In this document: positions 22,573-30,760 of the stretch, piece after piece
How positions within the stretch are numbered: position 1 is the stretch's first letter
How the letters are laid out: every line of letters starts with the position of its first letter
Origin: UBA1756 sp045222555
Lineage (GTDB): Bacteria > Bacteroidota > Bacteroidia > Bacteroidales > WCHB1-69
Reading direction: 5' to 3'
DNA length: 64,000 nucleotides
NCBI GenBank assembly: GCA_045222555.1
Contig: JBGUYY010000029.1
Location: 281,451 to 345,450 of the forward strand
The notes under the pieces: model-generated
The model's database searches: none
The model's input: only the letters and a program-made list of their open reading frames with translations
Told to the model about the DNA's origin: nothing
Made by a program: the position numbers and the translations under genes

Positions 22573-25134
22573 ATGTACGTTACAACAAAAAACCATTCCG
22601 TAAAAAACAGTAAAAAGAGTAATAAATCCAAGGGAAGTGCTAAAAGTGGAGGAGGCTCTTCGTCGAAAAAGGGTCTCAGCAAGCAGGATTGGCATAGAAT
22701 TTTCGGTGTGCTGCTGCTGCTTTTTTCACTCGTAGCCTTCGTCTCCATCTTGTCGTTCTGGTTCACCCATGCCGCCGACCAGGAGTATGTGCAGCAGGGC
22801 AGCACCACTGCTCCAGGCAACTGGTGCCGTGGATTAGGCGCTTACCTCGCCCATTTCTGCTGTGATGCCACCTTCGGTCTCTTCGCCATCGGCATTCCGT
22901 TCCTGACCTTCCTTTACGGCGTGCGCCTCACCTTTGAGAAGACCCTGATGCCGCTGTTCCGCACCACCGTCACCACCGTGCTCACCATGGTGTGGCTCTC
23001 CATGTTCCTCGCCTTCTTCTTTGTAAAGAAAGGCGATGTTGATGTCAACTCCTTCCCTGCCGGCTTCTTCGGCAACTCCATCACCGGACTGCTGGTGGAC
23101 GGCACAGGAAAACTCGCCACCTTCTTCATCCTCCTCGCCATTCTTCTGCTCATTCTCTTCCTCTGCTACAACATCTCCCCCTCCGTTTTTGTGAAGGCTG
23201 GTTCGAAAGTCAAAGATAAGATTGTAGCCAGCCGACAGAATCGCCGTGTTGAAGATGATGACGACGATGATGAAGATGATGATGAAATTGACAATCCATT
23301 ATTTGGAAAGAAGAAAAAAGGTGGAAAGAAGGGCAGCGAACAACGCGAAACGGAAGAACTTCCCGGACAGTATATAGAAGAGTTAGGCGGTCTGAGCAAG
23401 GAGTACGACAACAACACCATCGACCTCGGGGGCGGCGAAACTGAAGAGGAACAGCCCGAAGAGGTGGCGTCGGACGTGCCGTTCGACATCGTCAATGCCG
23501 TTCCTTCCCCTAACACCCCGTCAGATGAAGTCACCGACTCCGACTTCGCCGCAGAACCCAACACGACGGAAGAGACGCCGCTCGCCCTGCCAGAACCCGT
23601 CCTGCCGTTAGAGGACTACGACCCGCGCCTCGACCTGTCGCACTATCAATTCCCCACTACCGACCTGCTGCTCGACTACCAGCCCACCGTCATCAACGAA
23701 GCCGCCAAGATGCAAGAGCTCCGCGAGAAGAAAGAGCGTATCGAAAAGACTCTCAAGAGTTTCGGCATCGAGATCAAGAAGATTTTTGCCACCATCGGAC
23801 CCACCGTCACCCTGTACGAAATCGTACCTGCCGAAGGTGTGCGCATCAGCAAAATCAAAAACCTGGAGGACGACATCGCGCTGAGTCTCGCCGCCCTCGG
23901 CATCCGTATCATCGCGCCCATTCCTGGCAAAGGCACCATCGGTATTGAGGTGCCGAACGCCAACCCGCAGATTGTGGCCATGAAGGACATCCTCGACTCC
24001 GACAAGTTCCAGAACAACAAATACGACCTGCCCATCGGTCTCGGCAAGACCATCAGCAACGAGCCGTTTGTGGCCGACCTTGCCAAGATGCCGCACCTGC
24101 TCATGGCCGGTGCCACCGGACAGGGCAAATCCGTGGGACTGAACGCCATCATCGCTTCGCTTCTTTACAAGAAACACCCATCAGAACTCAAGTTCGTGCT
24201 CATCGACCCGAAGAAGGTGGAGTTCACCCTCTATTCGATTATCGAGCGGCACTATTTGGCCATGCTGCCCGGTGCCGACAACCCGATCATCACCGATGTG
24301 AAGAAGGTCATCTACACCCTCAACTCGCTGTGCGCGGAGATGGATGCCCGCTACGACCTGCTGCAGCTGGCACAGGTGCGCAACATCAAGGAGTACAACA
24401 CCAAGTTCTGCCAACGCAAGCTCTCCCCCACCAACGGTCACCGCTATCTGCCTTACATTGTGCTGGTTATCGACGAGTTCGGTGACCTCATCATGACGGC
24501 AGGCCGCGAGGTGGAGACGCCCATCGCCCGTTTGGCCCAGCTGGCCCGTGCCATCGGTATCCACCTCATCATCGCCACGCAGCGTCCGTCTGTCAACATC
24601 ATCACGGGTGTCATCAAGGCCAACTTCCCGAGCCGTATCGCTTTCCGAGTTACCTCCATTGTGGACTCGCGCACCATTCTCGACGGCAGCGGTGCCAACC
24701 AGCTCATCGGCAAGGGCGACATGCTGCTCTCCACCGGTAGCGACCTCGTACGACTCCAGTGCGCCTTCATCGACACGCCGGAAGTGGAGGCCCTCACCCG
24801 CTTCATCGCCGATCAGCAGGGCTATCCCGAGCCGTTCCTCCTCCCCGAATACTCGGAAGATACCACCGGCAGAGGCGACGACGAGCCCGTGAACCCCAAC
24901 GAGATCGACTCCTGCTTCATGGACGCCGCCACCCTCATCGTGGAGACACAGATGGGCTCTACCTCGCTGCTGCAACGCAAGATGAAGCTCGGCTACGCCC
25001 GCGCCGGCCGCATCATGGACCAGCTCGAAGAGTTCAAGATAGTAGGTCCCGCCGTGGGCAGCAAAGTCCGCGAAGTAAAAGTGAAAACCGCTGAAGAACT
25101 GCGGATGATTTTCCAGAATATGGGACTGATTTAA
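22573..25134 (+). CDS. ftsK: DNA translocase FtsK
   Basis: The protein has 853 residues. A basic Ser/Lys/Gly-rich N-terminus (residues 8-38) is followed by four membrane helices up to about residue 205. A strongly acidic linker (DDDDDDEDDDE near residue 230, then Glu/Pro-rich to about 350) leads to the RecA-like motor with Walker A GATGQGKSVGLN near residue 512 and Walker B YIVLVIDEFGDL. The C-terminal winged-helix gamma domain (MGSTSLLQRKMKLGYARA onward) would read polar KOPS-type sequences. It pumps the chromosome through the septum and activates dimer resolution. The length is normal. Confidence 0.95.
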   Translation: MYVTTKNHSVKNSKKSNKSKGSAKSGGGSSSKKGLSKQDWHRIFGVLLLLFSLVAFVSILSFWFTHAADQEYVQQGSTTAPGNWCRGLGAYLAHFCCDATFGLFAIGIPFLTFLYGVRLTFEKTLMPLFRTTVTTVLTMVWLSMFLAFFFVKKGDVDVNSFPAGFFGNSITGLLVDGTGKLATFFILLAILLLILFLCYNISPSVFVKAGSKVKDKIVASRQNRRVEDDDDDDEDDDEIDNPLFGKKKKGGKKGSEQRETEELPGQYIEELGGLSKEYDNNTIDLGGGETEEEQPEEVASDVPFDIVNAVPSPNTPSDEVTDSDFAAEPNTTEETPLALPEPVLPLEDYDPRLDLSHYQFPTTDLLLDYQPTVINEAAKMQELREKKERIEKTLKSFGIEIKKIFATIGPTVTLYEIVPAEGVRISKIKNLEDDIALSLAALGIRIIAPIPGKGTIGIEVPNANPQIVAMKDILDSDKFQNNKYDLPIGLGKTISNEPFVADLAKMPHLLMAGATGQGKSVGLNAIIASLLYKKHPSELKFVLIDPKKVEFTLYSIIERHYLAMLPGADNPIITDVKKVIYTLNSLCAEMDARYDLLQLAQVRNIKEYNTKFCQRKLSPTNGHRYLPYIVLVIDEFGDLIMTAGREVETPIARLAQLARAIGIHLIIATQRPSVNIITGVIKANFPSRIAFRVTSIVDSRTILDGSGANQLIGKGDMLLSTGSDLVRLQCAFIDTPEVEALTRFIADQQGYPEPFLLPEYSEDTTGRGDDEPVNPNEIDSCFMDAATLIVETQMGSTSLLQRKMKLGYARAGRIMDQLEEFKIVGPAVGSKVREVKVKTAEELRMIFQNMGLI

Positions 25135-25270
25135 ATGGAGAATTGAGAACTGAAATTGAAAATTAAAAAAATTAAAATTAATCTAATGCTCACGCAGTAA
25201 GCATCAAATCTGCAAATGATCGCATAGCAAGACACAAACGCGAACGCAGCGAGCCTCAAATATCACCACC
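25135..25270. repeat. AT-rich simple-repeat gap between ftsK and nnr
   Basis: The gap begins with near-repeats of GAGAATTGA/AAATTGAAAATTAAAA. Their reverse complement matches the CTCCATTTTCAATTTTC-type tract in the queC-queD gap. The second half (25200-25260) contains GCGAACGCAGCGAGC and no promoter box that I can identify. Confidence 0.4.
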
Positions 25271-26827
25271 ATGATTCTCACCACTAACCAAATACGAGAG
25301 AGCGAACGCCAGACGATGGCCACCGAACCCATCGCCTCCATGGACCTGATGGAACGGGCGGGCACACGCTTCGTGGAGCACCTCACAGAAACCCTGAACT
25401 TGAATAGCTTCCGCGGTATCTGCGTCTTCTGCGGTCCCGGCAACAACGGCGGCGACGGCCTCGTCATCGCACGCCTGCTGGCCCAAAAGTCTCTCGAGGT
25501 TTTCGTCATCGACTGCTCTTTCGACAAAAAACGCACCGAAGAGTTCACAACCAATCTGCAGCGTTTCCAACAGCTGAATATCCCTAATACCCACCTTGCG
25601 CCTTTCGATGAAACCACTCTGCAACAGCACGATTTCAACGATACTCTCTGTATCGACGCGCTGTTCGGCATCGGTCTCAGCCGACCCGTGGAAGGAAGAT
25701 TCCGTGATACCATCCGCTTTATCAATCTATATTTCAACGAAATAATCGCTGTGGATGTACCCAGCGGTTTCTTCTGCGACGAGCATACCCCCTGCACGGC
25801 ACCGCATGTTAGGGCGACCCGCACCTTCACCTTCCAATTCATGAAATGGGAGTTCCTGCTGCCCGCCAACCGCAGCAGCGTGGGAGAGGTGAGCGTGCTG
25901 GATATCGGACTGCAACTCCCTACTGAACTGAAAGATATAGACATCCTGAACGAAGAAGCCGTACAAGTGTGTACCGCCGACATGGTAAAACTGATGATGA
26001 GTGTCACCCCCAACGAAAAGTTCTCCAACAAAGGCACTTTCGGTCACGCCTTGCTGATAGCCGGCTCCCTGAAGATGCCCGGCGCGGCGATTCTCAGCGC
26101 GACGGCGGCTTTGCGGGGCGGCTGCGGAAAACTTACGGTACACTCCACCCGCAATGTCACCACGGCACTACCCACCGTACTGCCCGAAGCCATCCTCGAC
26201 CCCGACCCGTGCGAAGAGTGCGTGTCGGCATGCTACTGGGAGGAGATGAGCGGACTGAACGCCATCGCCATCGGTCCCGGCATCGGACAGTCGCCGAAGA
26301 GCGAAGCCCTGCTCAAGTCGCTGCTGGCAGAGGTACGCTCCCCTCTCCTCTTCGATGCAGACGCGCTCAACCTTTTAGCCCACAACAAAACCCTCCTCAC
26401 CGACCTCCCACCCCGTTCCGTACTCACACCTCATGTGAAGGAGTTTGAGCGGCTGGCGGGAAAGTGCGACAGTCAAACCGAAAGGATGATACGGCTGAAA
26501 CAGTGGGTGATACGCCATCAGGTGACGGTCATCCTGAAGGGCCACAACAGCGTGGTGGCAGTACCCGATGAGAAGTTCGGCTGTCGGATGGTCATCATCC
26601 CCACCGGCAACGCAGGCATGGCTACCGCAGGCAGCGGCGACGTGCTGACCGGTCTGCTGCTCGGACTGATGGCCCGCACCCAACTGCCCGAAGTTTCGGC
26701 CATCGTGGCGGCCTACCTGCACGGACTGGCCGGCGACCTCGCCTTGGAGAACGAGTCTGAGGAAAGTCTCATCGCCTCCGACATCTGCCACAACATCGGA
26801 AAAGCCTTCAAAAAAGTAAGAGGTTAG
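25271..26827 (+). CDS. nnr: Bifunctional NAD(P)HX epimerase / ADP-dependent NAD(P)HX dehydratase
   Basis: The protein has 518 residues and repairs hydrated NADH and NADPH. The N-terminal YjeF_N-type epimerase (about residues 1-215) shows ESERQTM, CGPGNNGGDGLVIAR and AVDVPSGF. The C-terminal YjeF_C-type dehydratase (about residues 235-515) shows GTFGHALLIAGS, GPGIGQ, VLTPHVKEFERL, VILKGHNSVV and the nucleotide-binding NAGMATAGSGDVLTG. Both active sites look intact. It is convergent with, and overlaps by 4 bases, the PD40/OmpA-like gene. Confidence 0.94.
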   Translation: MILTTNQIRESERQTMATEPIASMDLMERAGTRFVEHLTETLNLNSFRGICVFCGPGNNGGDGLVIARLLAQKSLEVFVIDCSFDKKRTEEFTTNLQRFQQLNIPNTHLAPFDETTLQQHDFNDTLCIDALFGIGLSRPVEGRFRDTIRFINLYFNEIIAVDVPSGFFCDEHTPCTAPHVRATRTFTFQFMKWEFLLPANRSSVGEVSVLDIGLQLPTELKDIDILNEEAVQVCTADMVKLMMSVTPNEKFSNKGTFGHALLIAGSLKMPGAAILSATAALRGGCGKLTVHSTRNVTTALPTVLPEAILDPDPCEECVSACYWEEMSGLNAIAIGPGIGQSPKSEALLKSLLAEVRSPLLFDADALNLLAHNKTLLTDLPPRSVLTPHVKEFERLAGKCDSQTERMIRLKQWVIRHQVTVILKGHNSVVAVPDEKFGCRMVIIPTGNAGMATAGSGDVLTGLLLGLMARTQLPEVSAIVAAYLHGLAGDLALENESEESLIASDICHNIGKAFKKVRG

Positions 26828-28464
26828 CGCGGCTCCACCTCGTATCGGGTAACCTGAATTTTGCGTTCCAACGAAGCGGAAATGCTATACACCGAGTTGC
26901 GTTTGTCGTTGGGATTGTCGCTGACCTCCTTGGCAGCCATTGACGAGCCCTCCGGTTCACTAATGATCACGAGGCGGTTTCGTGCCGTGCCGGACAAGTA
27001 GGGCAAAAAGATTCCCTGTTTATATTCTTTTAAATAATTAATGAAAGAAGAAATACGCCGCGACGAGAGCGCATAATTGTATTCTGCTTTGTGTAAAGGA
27101 CTTGCGAAACCGCAAACCGTGATGGTGACGCTATTCCCAGCCGCCAAATCCGTCAGCAACAGCTGCGAAAACTCCTCCAATTTGCGGAAACCATTCTCCA
27201 CCGAATCAGTGAAAAAACGCTCAATACGCTGCTGGGCTACCTGCACAGCATCCCCCTTTAAACCGCGGGAATACTCGGTCTTGTAGATATCCTTCATCGC
27301 GATATAGTCGGCGAGAGTGCTGCGATAATTGCGGGTAGTGGTGGTTTTTGTAGTACGCGGATCAGGCTCATCATTATGAAAATAGAGCGTTATGGGCAAC
27401 AACATCGTCACCTTTTCCACCACAGAAACCGTATCGGAAACAATGGTATCTTCTTTATTTTCAGTAACTTCAATCTCCTTCCATTGATAATGATAAAGAT
27501 CAGTGCAGCAAGTGTCGGCATCGTCTTCCGGATTTTTCGGACGATTGGAAGCAAAATAGCCGCCATTATCATGCTTATTCACCGTAAAATAAATGTCGTT
27601 GGCAGTGGAATTGATGGGGACACCGATATTAGCGGGCGCAGTCCATTTCGACAAAGCCCCTTCGGTATAAAAAACATCGTAACCTCCTATGGTCAAATGC
27701 GTTCCATCAGAACTGAAATAGAGTCTTCCACTATTTTTATCATAAAAGGGCGTGATTTCATTGTCGGGCGTATTGACCATGCTGCCTGCATTGATGGGAT
27801 CATCAAAATGGTTATTTTTATAGATGGAATACCAGATGTCGAGTTCGCCGTAGCCGCGCGGACGGTCGGAAACAAAATAGAGCACGCTGTAGTCGCCCGC
27901 ATCCACCCAATTCGGCTGGGTGGTGGTAGTGCCGGGCAGGTTGATGCGGCGGTTGAGCTGCTGAGGCTTGTTCCAATGTCCTGCCTTCCAGTCGCTGCGC
28001 CAAAGCGAGCACTGGAGCTTTTTACCCGAATCGCGCAAACAACGGGCAAAAATCATCAAAGTTCTATCATCATTAAAAGTAACTCCACAATTATAATATT
28101 TGTTATCGTTGACCAATGGTGAAACCGATACTGGCTTTGAAAAGCCGCCCACCGTGAGCTGGCTGCGATAGATGCGGGTGGTCCAGAACTGCTCAAAGAT
28201 TTCGCCATAATCATCCTCACTTTCAGGACGAAGAGAGGAGAAAAAGAAAGAAGAATCGGGGAACAGCACGCCATTATACTCCGAGAACTGCGTATTGATG
28301 ACATCCGACACCTCCTCCACCTCCACGGGAATGGTATCTTGTTGAATATAAGAAATTTGGCGTTTCCGTTCTTCATCATCCAGCACCTGTTGCGCGAAAA
28401 GGATGGTTTGAAAAACCATCATCACACATAAAATCAGCCATTTACACCATTTTCTCATCATCAT
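26824..28464 (-). CDS. Exported PD40 (WD40-like) and OmpA-like protein, T9SS-associated type
   Basis: The protein has 546 residues. A signal peptide (about residues 1-24, ending LFAQQ) is followed by WD40-like PD40 beta-propeller motifs: VLYFVSDRPRGYGELDIW, RLYFSSDGTHLTIGGYDVFY and GYFASNRP. The C-terminal third (about residues 430-530) resembles an OmpA-type peptidoglycan-binding module: ITVCGFASPLHKAEYNYALSS, RRISSFINYL and RLVIISEPEG. This architecture recalls PorE, which anchors the type IX secretion machine to peptidoglycan. It lies 5 bp after the PorP/SprF-like reading frame, which supports a joint envelope function. Confidence 0.75.
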   Translation of the reverse strand: MMMRKWCKWLILCVMMVFQTILFAQQVLDDEERKRQISYIQQDTIPVEVEEVSDVINTQFSEYNGVLFPDSSFFFSSLRPESEDDYGEIFEQFWTTRIYRSQLTVGGFSKPVSVSPLVNDNKYYNCGVTFNDDRTLMIFARCLRDSGKKLQCSLWRSDWKAGHWNKPQQLNRRINLPGTTTTQPNWVDAGDYSVLYFVSDRPRGYGELDIWYSIYKNNHFDDPINAGSMVNTPDNEITPFYDKNSGRLYFSSDGTHLTIGGYDVFYTEGALSKWTAPANIGVPINSTANDIYFTVNKHDNGGYFASNRPKNPEDDADTCCTDLYHYQWKEIEVTENKEDTIVSDTVSVVEKVTMLLPITLYFHNDEPDPRTTKTTTTRNYRSTLADYIAMKDIYKTEYSRGLKGDAVQVAQQRIERFFTDSVENGFRKLEEFSQLLLTDLAAGNSVTITVCGFASPLHKAEYNYALSSRRISSFINYLKEYKQGIFLPYLSGTARNRLVIISEPEGSSMAAKEVSDNPNDKRNSVYSISASLERKIQVTRYEVEPR

Positions 28465-28469
28465 TTCAT

Positions 28470-29477
28470 TTACATCACATCATACGGACAAGAAAGAATG
28501 GCCTTGCTTCTTTTTTCGCGAGCCCTTTTAAATATATAGTATAACGACACCTCGAAGCCGCCTCGCGCGTGACTGGCCACCGTCAGTGAGGAGAAGTTGA
28601 GGTCGTAGCTCAGGCCGAGGCGGAGGTTTTCCCACTGCACTACCCCACAGATAACGAGAGCGTCGGCCCAGCGGTAATAAACGCCGCCACCGGCTGCAAA
28701 ACGATTGCTTTTGGGATTTTTGAAGTATTCATACTCCAAGAGGGTGCCGAAAATGATTTCCCGATAGCGGTGCTGAAAGCTCGCCATTGCCGAAGGCGAC
28801 AGCACCAACTGCTTGGCCACCGGGATATGGGTGGCCACATACGCCGTGTACTTACGGTGCAGCACACTCTTGCCACGATTCAACGTAGTATTCGGCTCCG
28901 TGAGGTGACTCACACTCATCCCCACGCTGTAACTGCTTCGCTTGTTGGGTGTCAGTGTCCATGCGGCACCGACACCGCAGTCAAAAAAACAGTACTTTTC
29001 CTTTTCAAAGGATTCCGTAATGGGATTATCGGGATTATACGCCCCGCCCTGAAACTGCTCATCGAACGAGAGGGCGGCGTAGTCGATGGCGCGCTGGTCA
29101 AAGCCGCAGAAAAAGCCTACGGAAATCTTGTTGCGGTTGGCCCTATCCAGCGACTTGGTGAAACCCACCGACAGGTTGCCTTGAAAAGAGCGATACTTGG
29201 AGTCGCCGGCACGGTCGGCATTGATCTGCGCCCCCACGCCGAGGAGAAACCTGCGGGCATTACTTTTCACCACAGGAGCATCAAAAGAGCCGGAAAAAGA
29301 GATGTAGGGCTTGGTTACCGACAGCCACTGAGTCTTCTGGTTCACTCCCACACGGAAAAGTCCGTCGATGGCGCCCACATTGGCAGGATTAAGGTACAAG
29401 GGATTAGCTTCCCACTGCGAATAGTGGATATCCTGAGCAAAAGAAGGCAGCAGCGATGCGATAAACACCGCCACCAT
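28470..29477 (-). CDS. PorP/SprF-family type IX secretion outer-membrane protein (internal start inside the RarA frame)
   Basis: The unit has 335 residues if translation starts at the ATG at 29477. It begins with a hydrophobic signal sequence ending FAQ and then DIHYSQWEANPLYLNPA, the family opening (x-FSQ-x-NxLxLNPA). Alternating beta strands follow through to the end, as expected for a 14-strand barrel. Members assist T9SS secretion or tether surface adhesins. The signal peptide lacks the usual positively charged start unless translation begins a few codons earlier inside RarA. It lies between a T9SS cargo gene and a PorE-like gene. Confidence 0.72.
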   Translation of the reverse strand: MVAVFIASLLPSFAQDIHYSQWEANPLYLNPANVGAIDGLFRVGVNQKTQWLSVTKPYISFSGSFDAPVVKSNARRFLLGVGAQINADRAGDSKYRSFQGNLSVGFTKSLDRANRNKISVGFFCGFDQRAIDYAALSFDEQFQGGAYNPDNPITESFEKEKYCFFDCGVGAAWTLTPNKRSSYSVGMSVSHLTEPNTTLNRGKSVLHRKYTAYVATHIPVAKQLVLSPSAMASFQHRYREIIFGTLLEYEYFKNPKSNRFAAGGGVYYRWADALVICGVVQWENLRLGLSYDLNFSSLTVASHARGGFEVSLYYIFKRAREKRSKAILSCPYDVM

Positions 29478-30749
29478 CAGCACATAGCGGTACTTGTCGC
29501 GCCAGCAGTTGCGCAGATAGCGACGCAGCTCGTTCTCACGGGCATTGTTCTGCGGCTCGTAGAACTTCTTGCCGCTGATAGACTCTGGTAGATACTCCTG
29601 ATTAACGAAATTCTGCTCATAATCATGCGCATACTGATACCCCTTGTGGTAACCCAAGTCCTTCATCAGCTCAGTAGGCGCGTTGCGAAGATGGAACGGC
29701 ACAGGCAGGTCGCCAGTTTTTTTCACCCAGCTCAAAGCCTCATCAATAGCCAGATAGGAGGCGTTGCTTTTGGGTGATGAAGCAAGATAGACAGCAGTTT
29801 GTGAAAGAATGATGCGCGCTTCCGGCATCCCGATATGGTGCACCGCCTGGAAGCAGTTATTGGCCAGCAGCAGCGCGTTGGGGTTGGCATTGCCGATATC
29901 CTCTGAAGCAAGAATAATCATTCTTCGGGCGATGAAGAGCGGGTCCTCCCCTGCCGCCAGCATACGGGCCAGCCAATAGACCGCCGCATTGGGATCGCTG
30001 CCCCGCATCGACTTGATAAAAGCGGAAATCACATCATAATGGGTGTCGCCTTTTTTATCATAGATGGCCAGATTTTTCTGTATCACCTTCTGCACCATGG
30101 CATTATCAACCACAAGATGAGTGGTACCTTGAGAAGCTGTATTAACCACTAACTCTATGGCATTCAATAATTTGCGAGCATCACCACCTGAAACACGCAG
30201 CAATGCCTCATTCTCCTTTATCTCTATTTTTATGCCTTGTTCTTTTTCATAAAAAAGAAGAGCAGAGTTGATAATCTTCTCCAAATCAGCCCGTTTCAGA
30301 CTTTCCAACACATACACTTGACAGCGGGAGAGCAATGGTGAGATCACTTCAAAAGAAGGATTCTCGGTGGTGGCACCTATCAGCGTGACCACCCCTTGTT
30401 CCACGGCTCCCAGCAGCGAGTCCTGCTGAGATTTGGAAAAACGGTGGATTTCATCGATGAACAGGATGGAAGTACCTTCCGTCTTGCGGGCCTGCTCAAT
30501 CACTTCGCGAACCTCCTTCACGCCAGAGCTGATAGCACTGAGCATGAAAAATTGCGCATGGGCCACCTCCGCAATCAGCAGGGCGAGAGTGGTCTTGCCC
30601 ACACCGGGCGGACCCCACAAAATCATCGAGTGCAGATTGCCCGTCTCAATGGCATGGCGCAGGCTGGCGCCCTCGCCCATCAGGTGCGACTGACCGATAT
30701 AGCCGTCAAGCGTTCTCGGCCGCAGTATCTCTGCCAAGGGCTTCTGCAC
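28470..30749 (-). CDS. rarA: Continuous reading frame: RarA (AAA+ recombination factor) joined to PorP/SprF-like protein
   Basis: The open frame has 759 codons and no internal stop. Residues 1-422 are a complete RarA/MgsA, a cytoplasmic replication-fork ATPase: Walker A WGPPGVGKTTLAL, Walker B ILFIDEIHRFSKSQQD, sensor GATTENPSFE, and the family C-terminus ending near WRDKYRY. Residues 425-759 are an exported PorP/SprF-type outer-membrane protein starting MVAVFIASLLPSFAQ. A working cytosolic ATPase fused to a secreted barrel is implausible, so either the stop codon was lost and PorP is made from an internal start, or an indel joins the two frames. The RarA start is a GTG 11 bp after the adhesin stop. 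Confidence 0.8.
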   Translation of the reverse strand: MQKPLAEILRPRTLDGYIGQSHLMGEGASLRHAIETGNLHSMILWGPPGVGKTTLALLIAEVAHAQFFMLSAISSGVKEVREVIEQARKTEGTSILFIDEIHRFSKSQQDSLLGAVEQGVVTLIGATTENPSFEVISPLLSRCQVYVLESLKRADLEKIINSALLFYEKEQGIKIEIKENEALLRVSGGDARKLLNAIELVVNTASQGTTHLVVDNAMVQKVIQKNLAIYDKKGDTHYDVISAFIKSMRGSDPNAAVYWLARMLAAGEDPLFIARRMIILASEDIGNANPNALLLANNCFQAVHHIGMPEARIILSQTAVYLASSPKSNASYLAIDEALSWVKKTGDLPVPFHLRNAPTELMKDLGYHKGYQYAHDYEQNFVNQEYLPESISGKKFYEPQNNARENELRRYLRNCWRDKYRYVLMVAVFIASLLPSFAQDIHYSQWEANPLYLNPANVGAIDGLFRVGVNQKTQWLSVTKPYISFSGSFDAPVVKSNARRFLLGVGAQINADRAGDSKYRSFQGNLSVGFTKSLDRANRNKISVGFFCGFDQRAIDYAALSFDEQFQGGAYNPDNPITESFEKEKYCFFDCGVGAAWTLTPNKRSSYSVGMSVSHLTEPNTTLNRGKSVLHRKYTAYVATHIPVAKQLVLSPSAMASFQHRYREIIFGTLLEYEYFKNPKSNRFAAGGGVYYRWADALVICGVVQWENLRLGLSYDLNFSSLTVASHARGGFEVSLYYIFKRAREKRSKAILSCPYDVM

Positions 30750-30760
30750 AGCAGGTTCTA

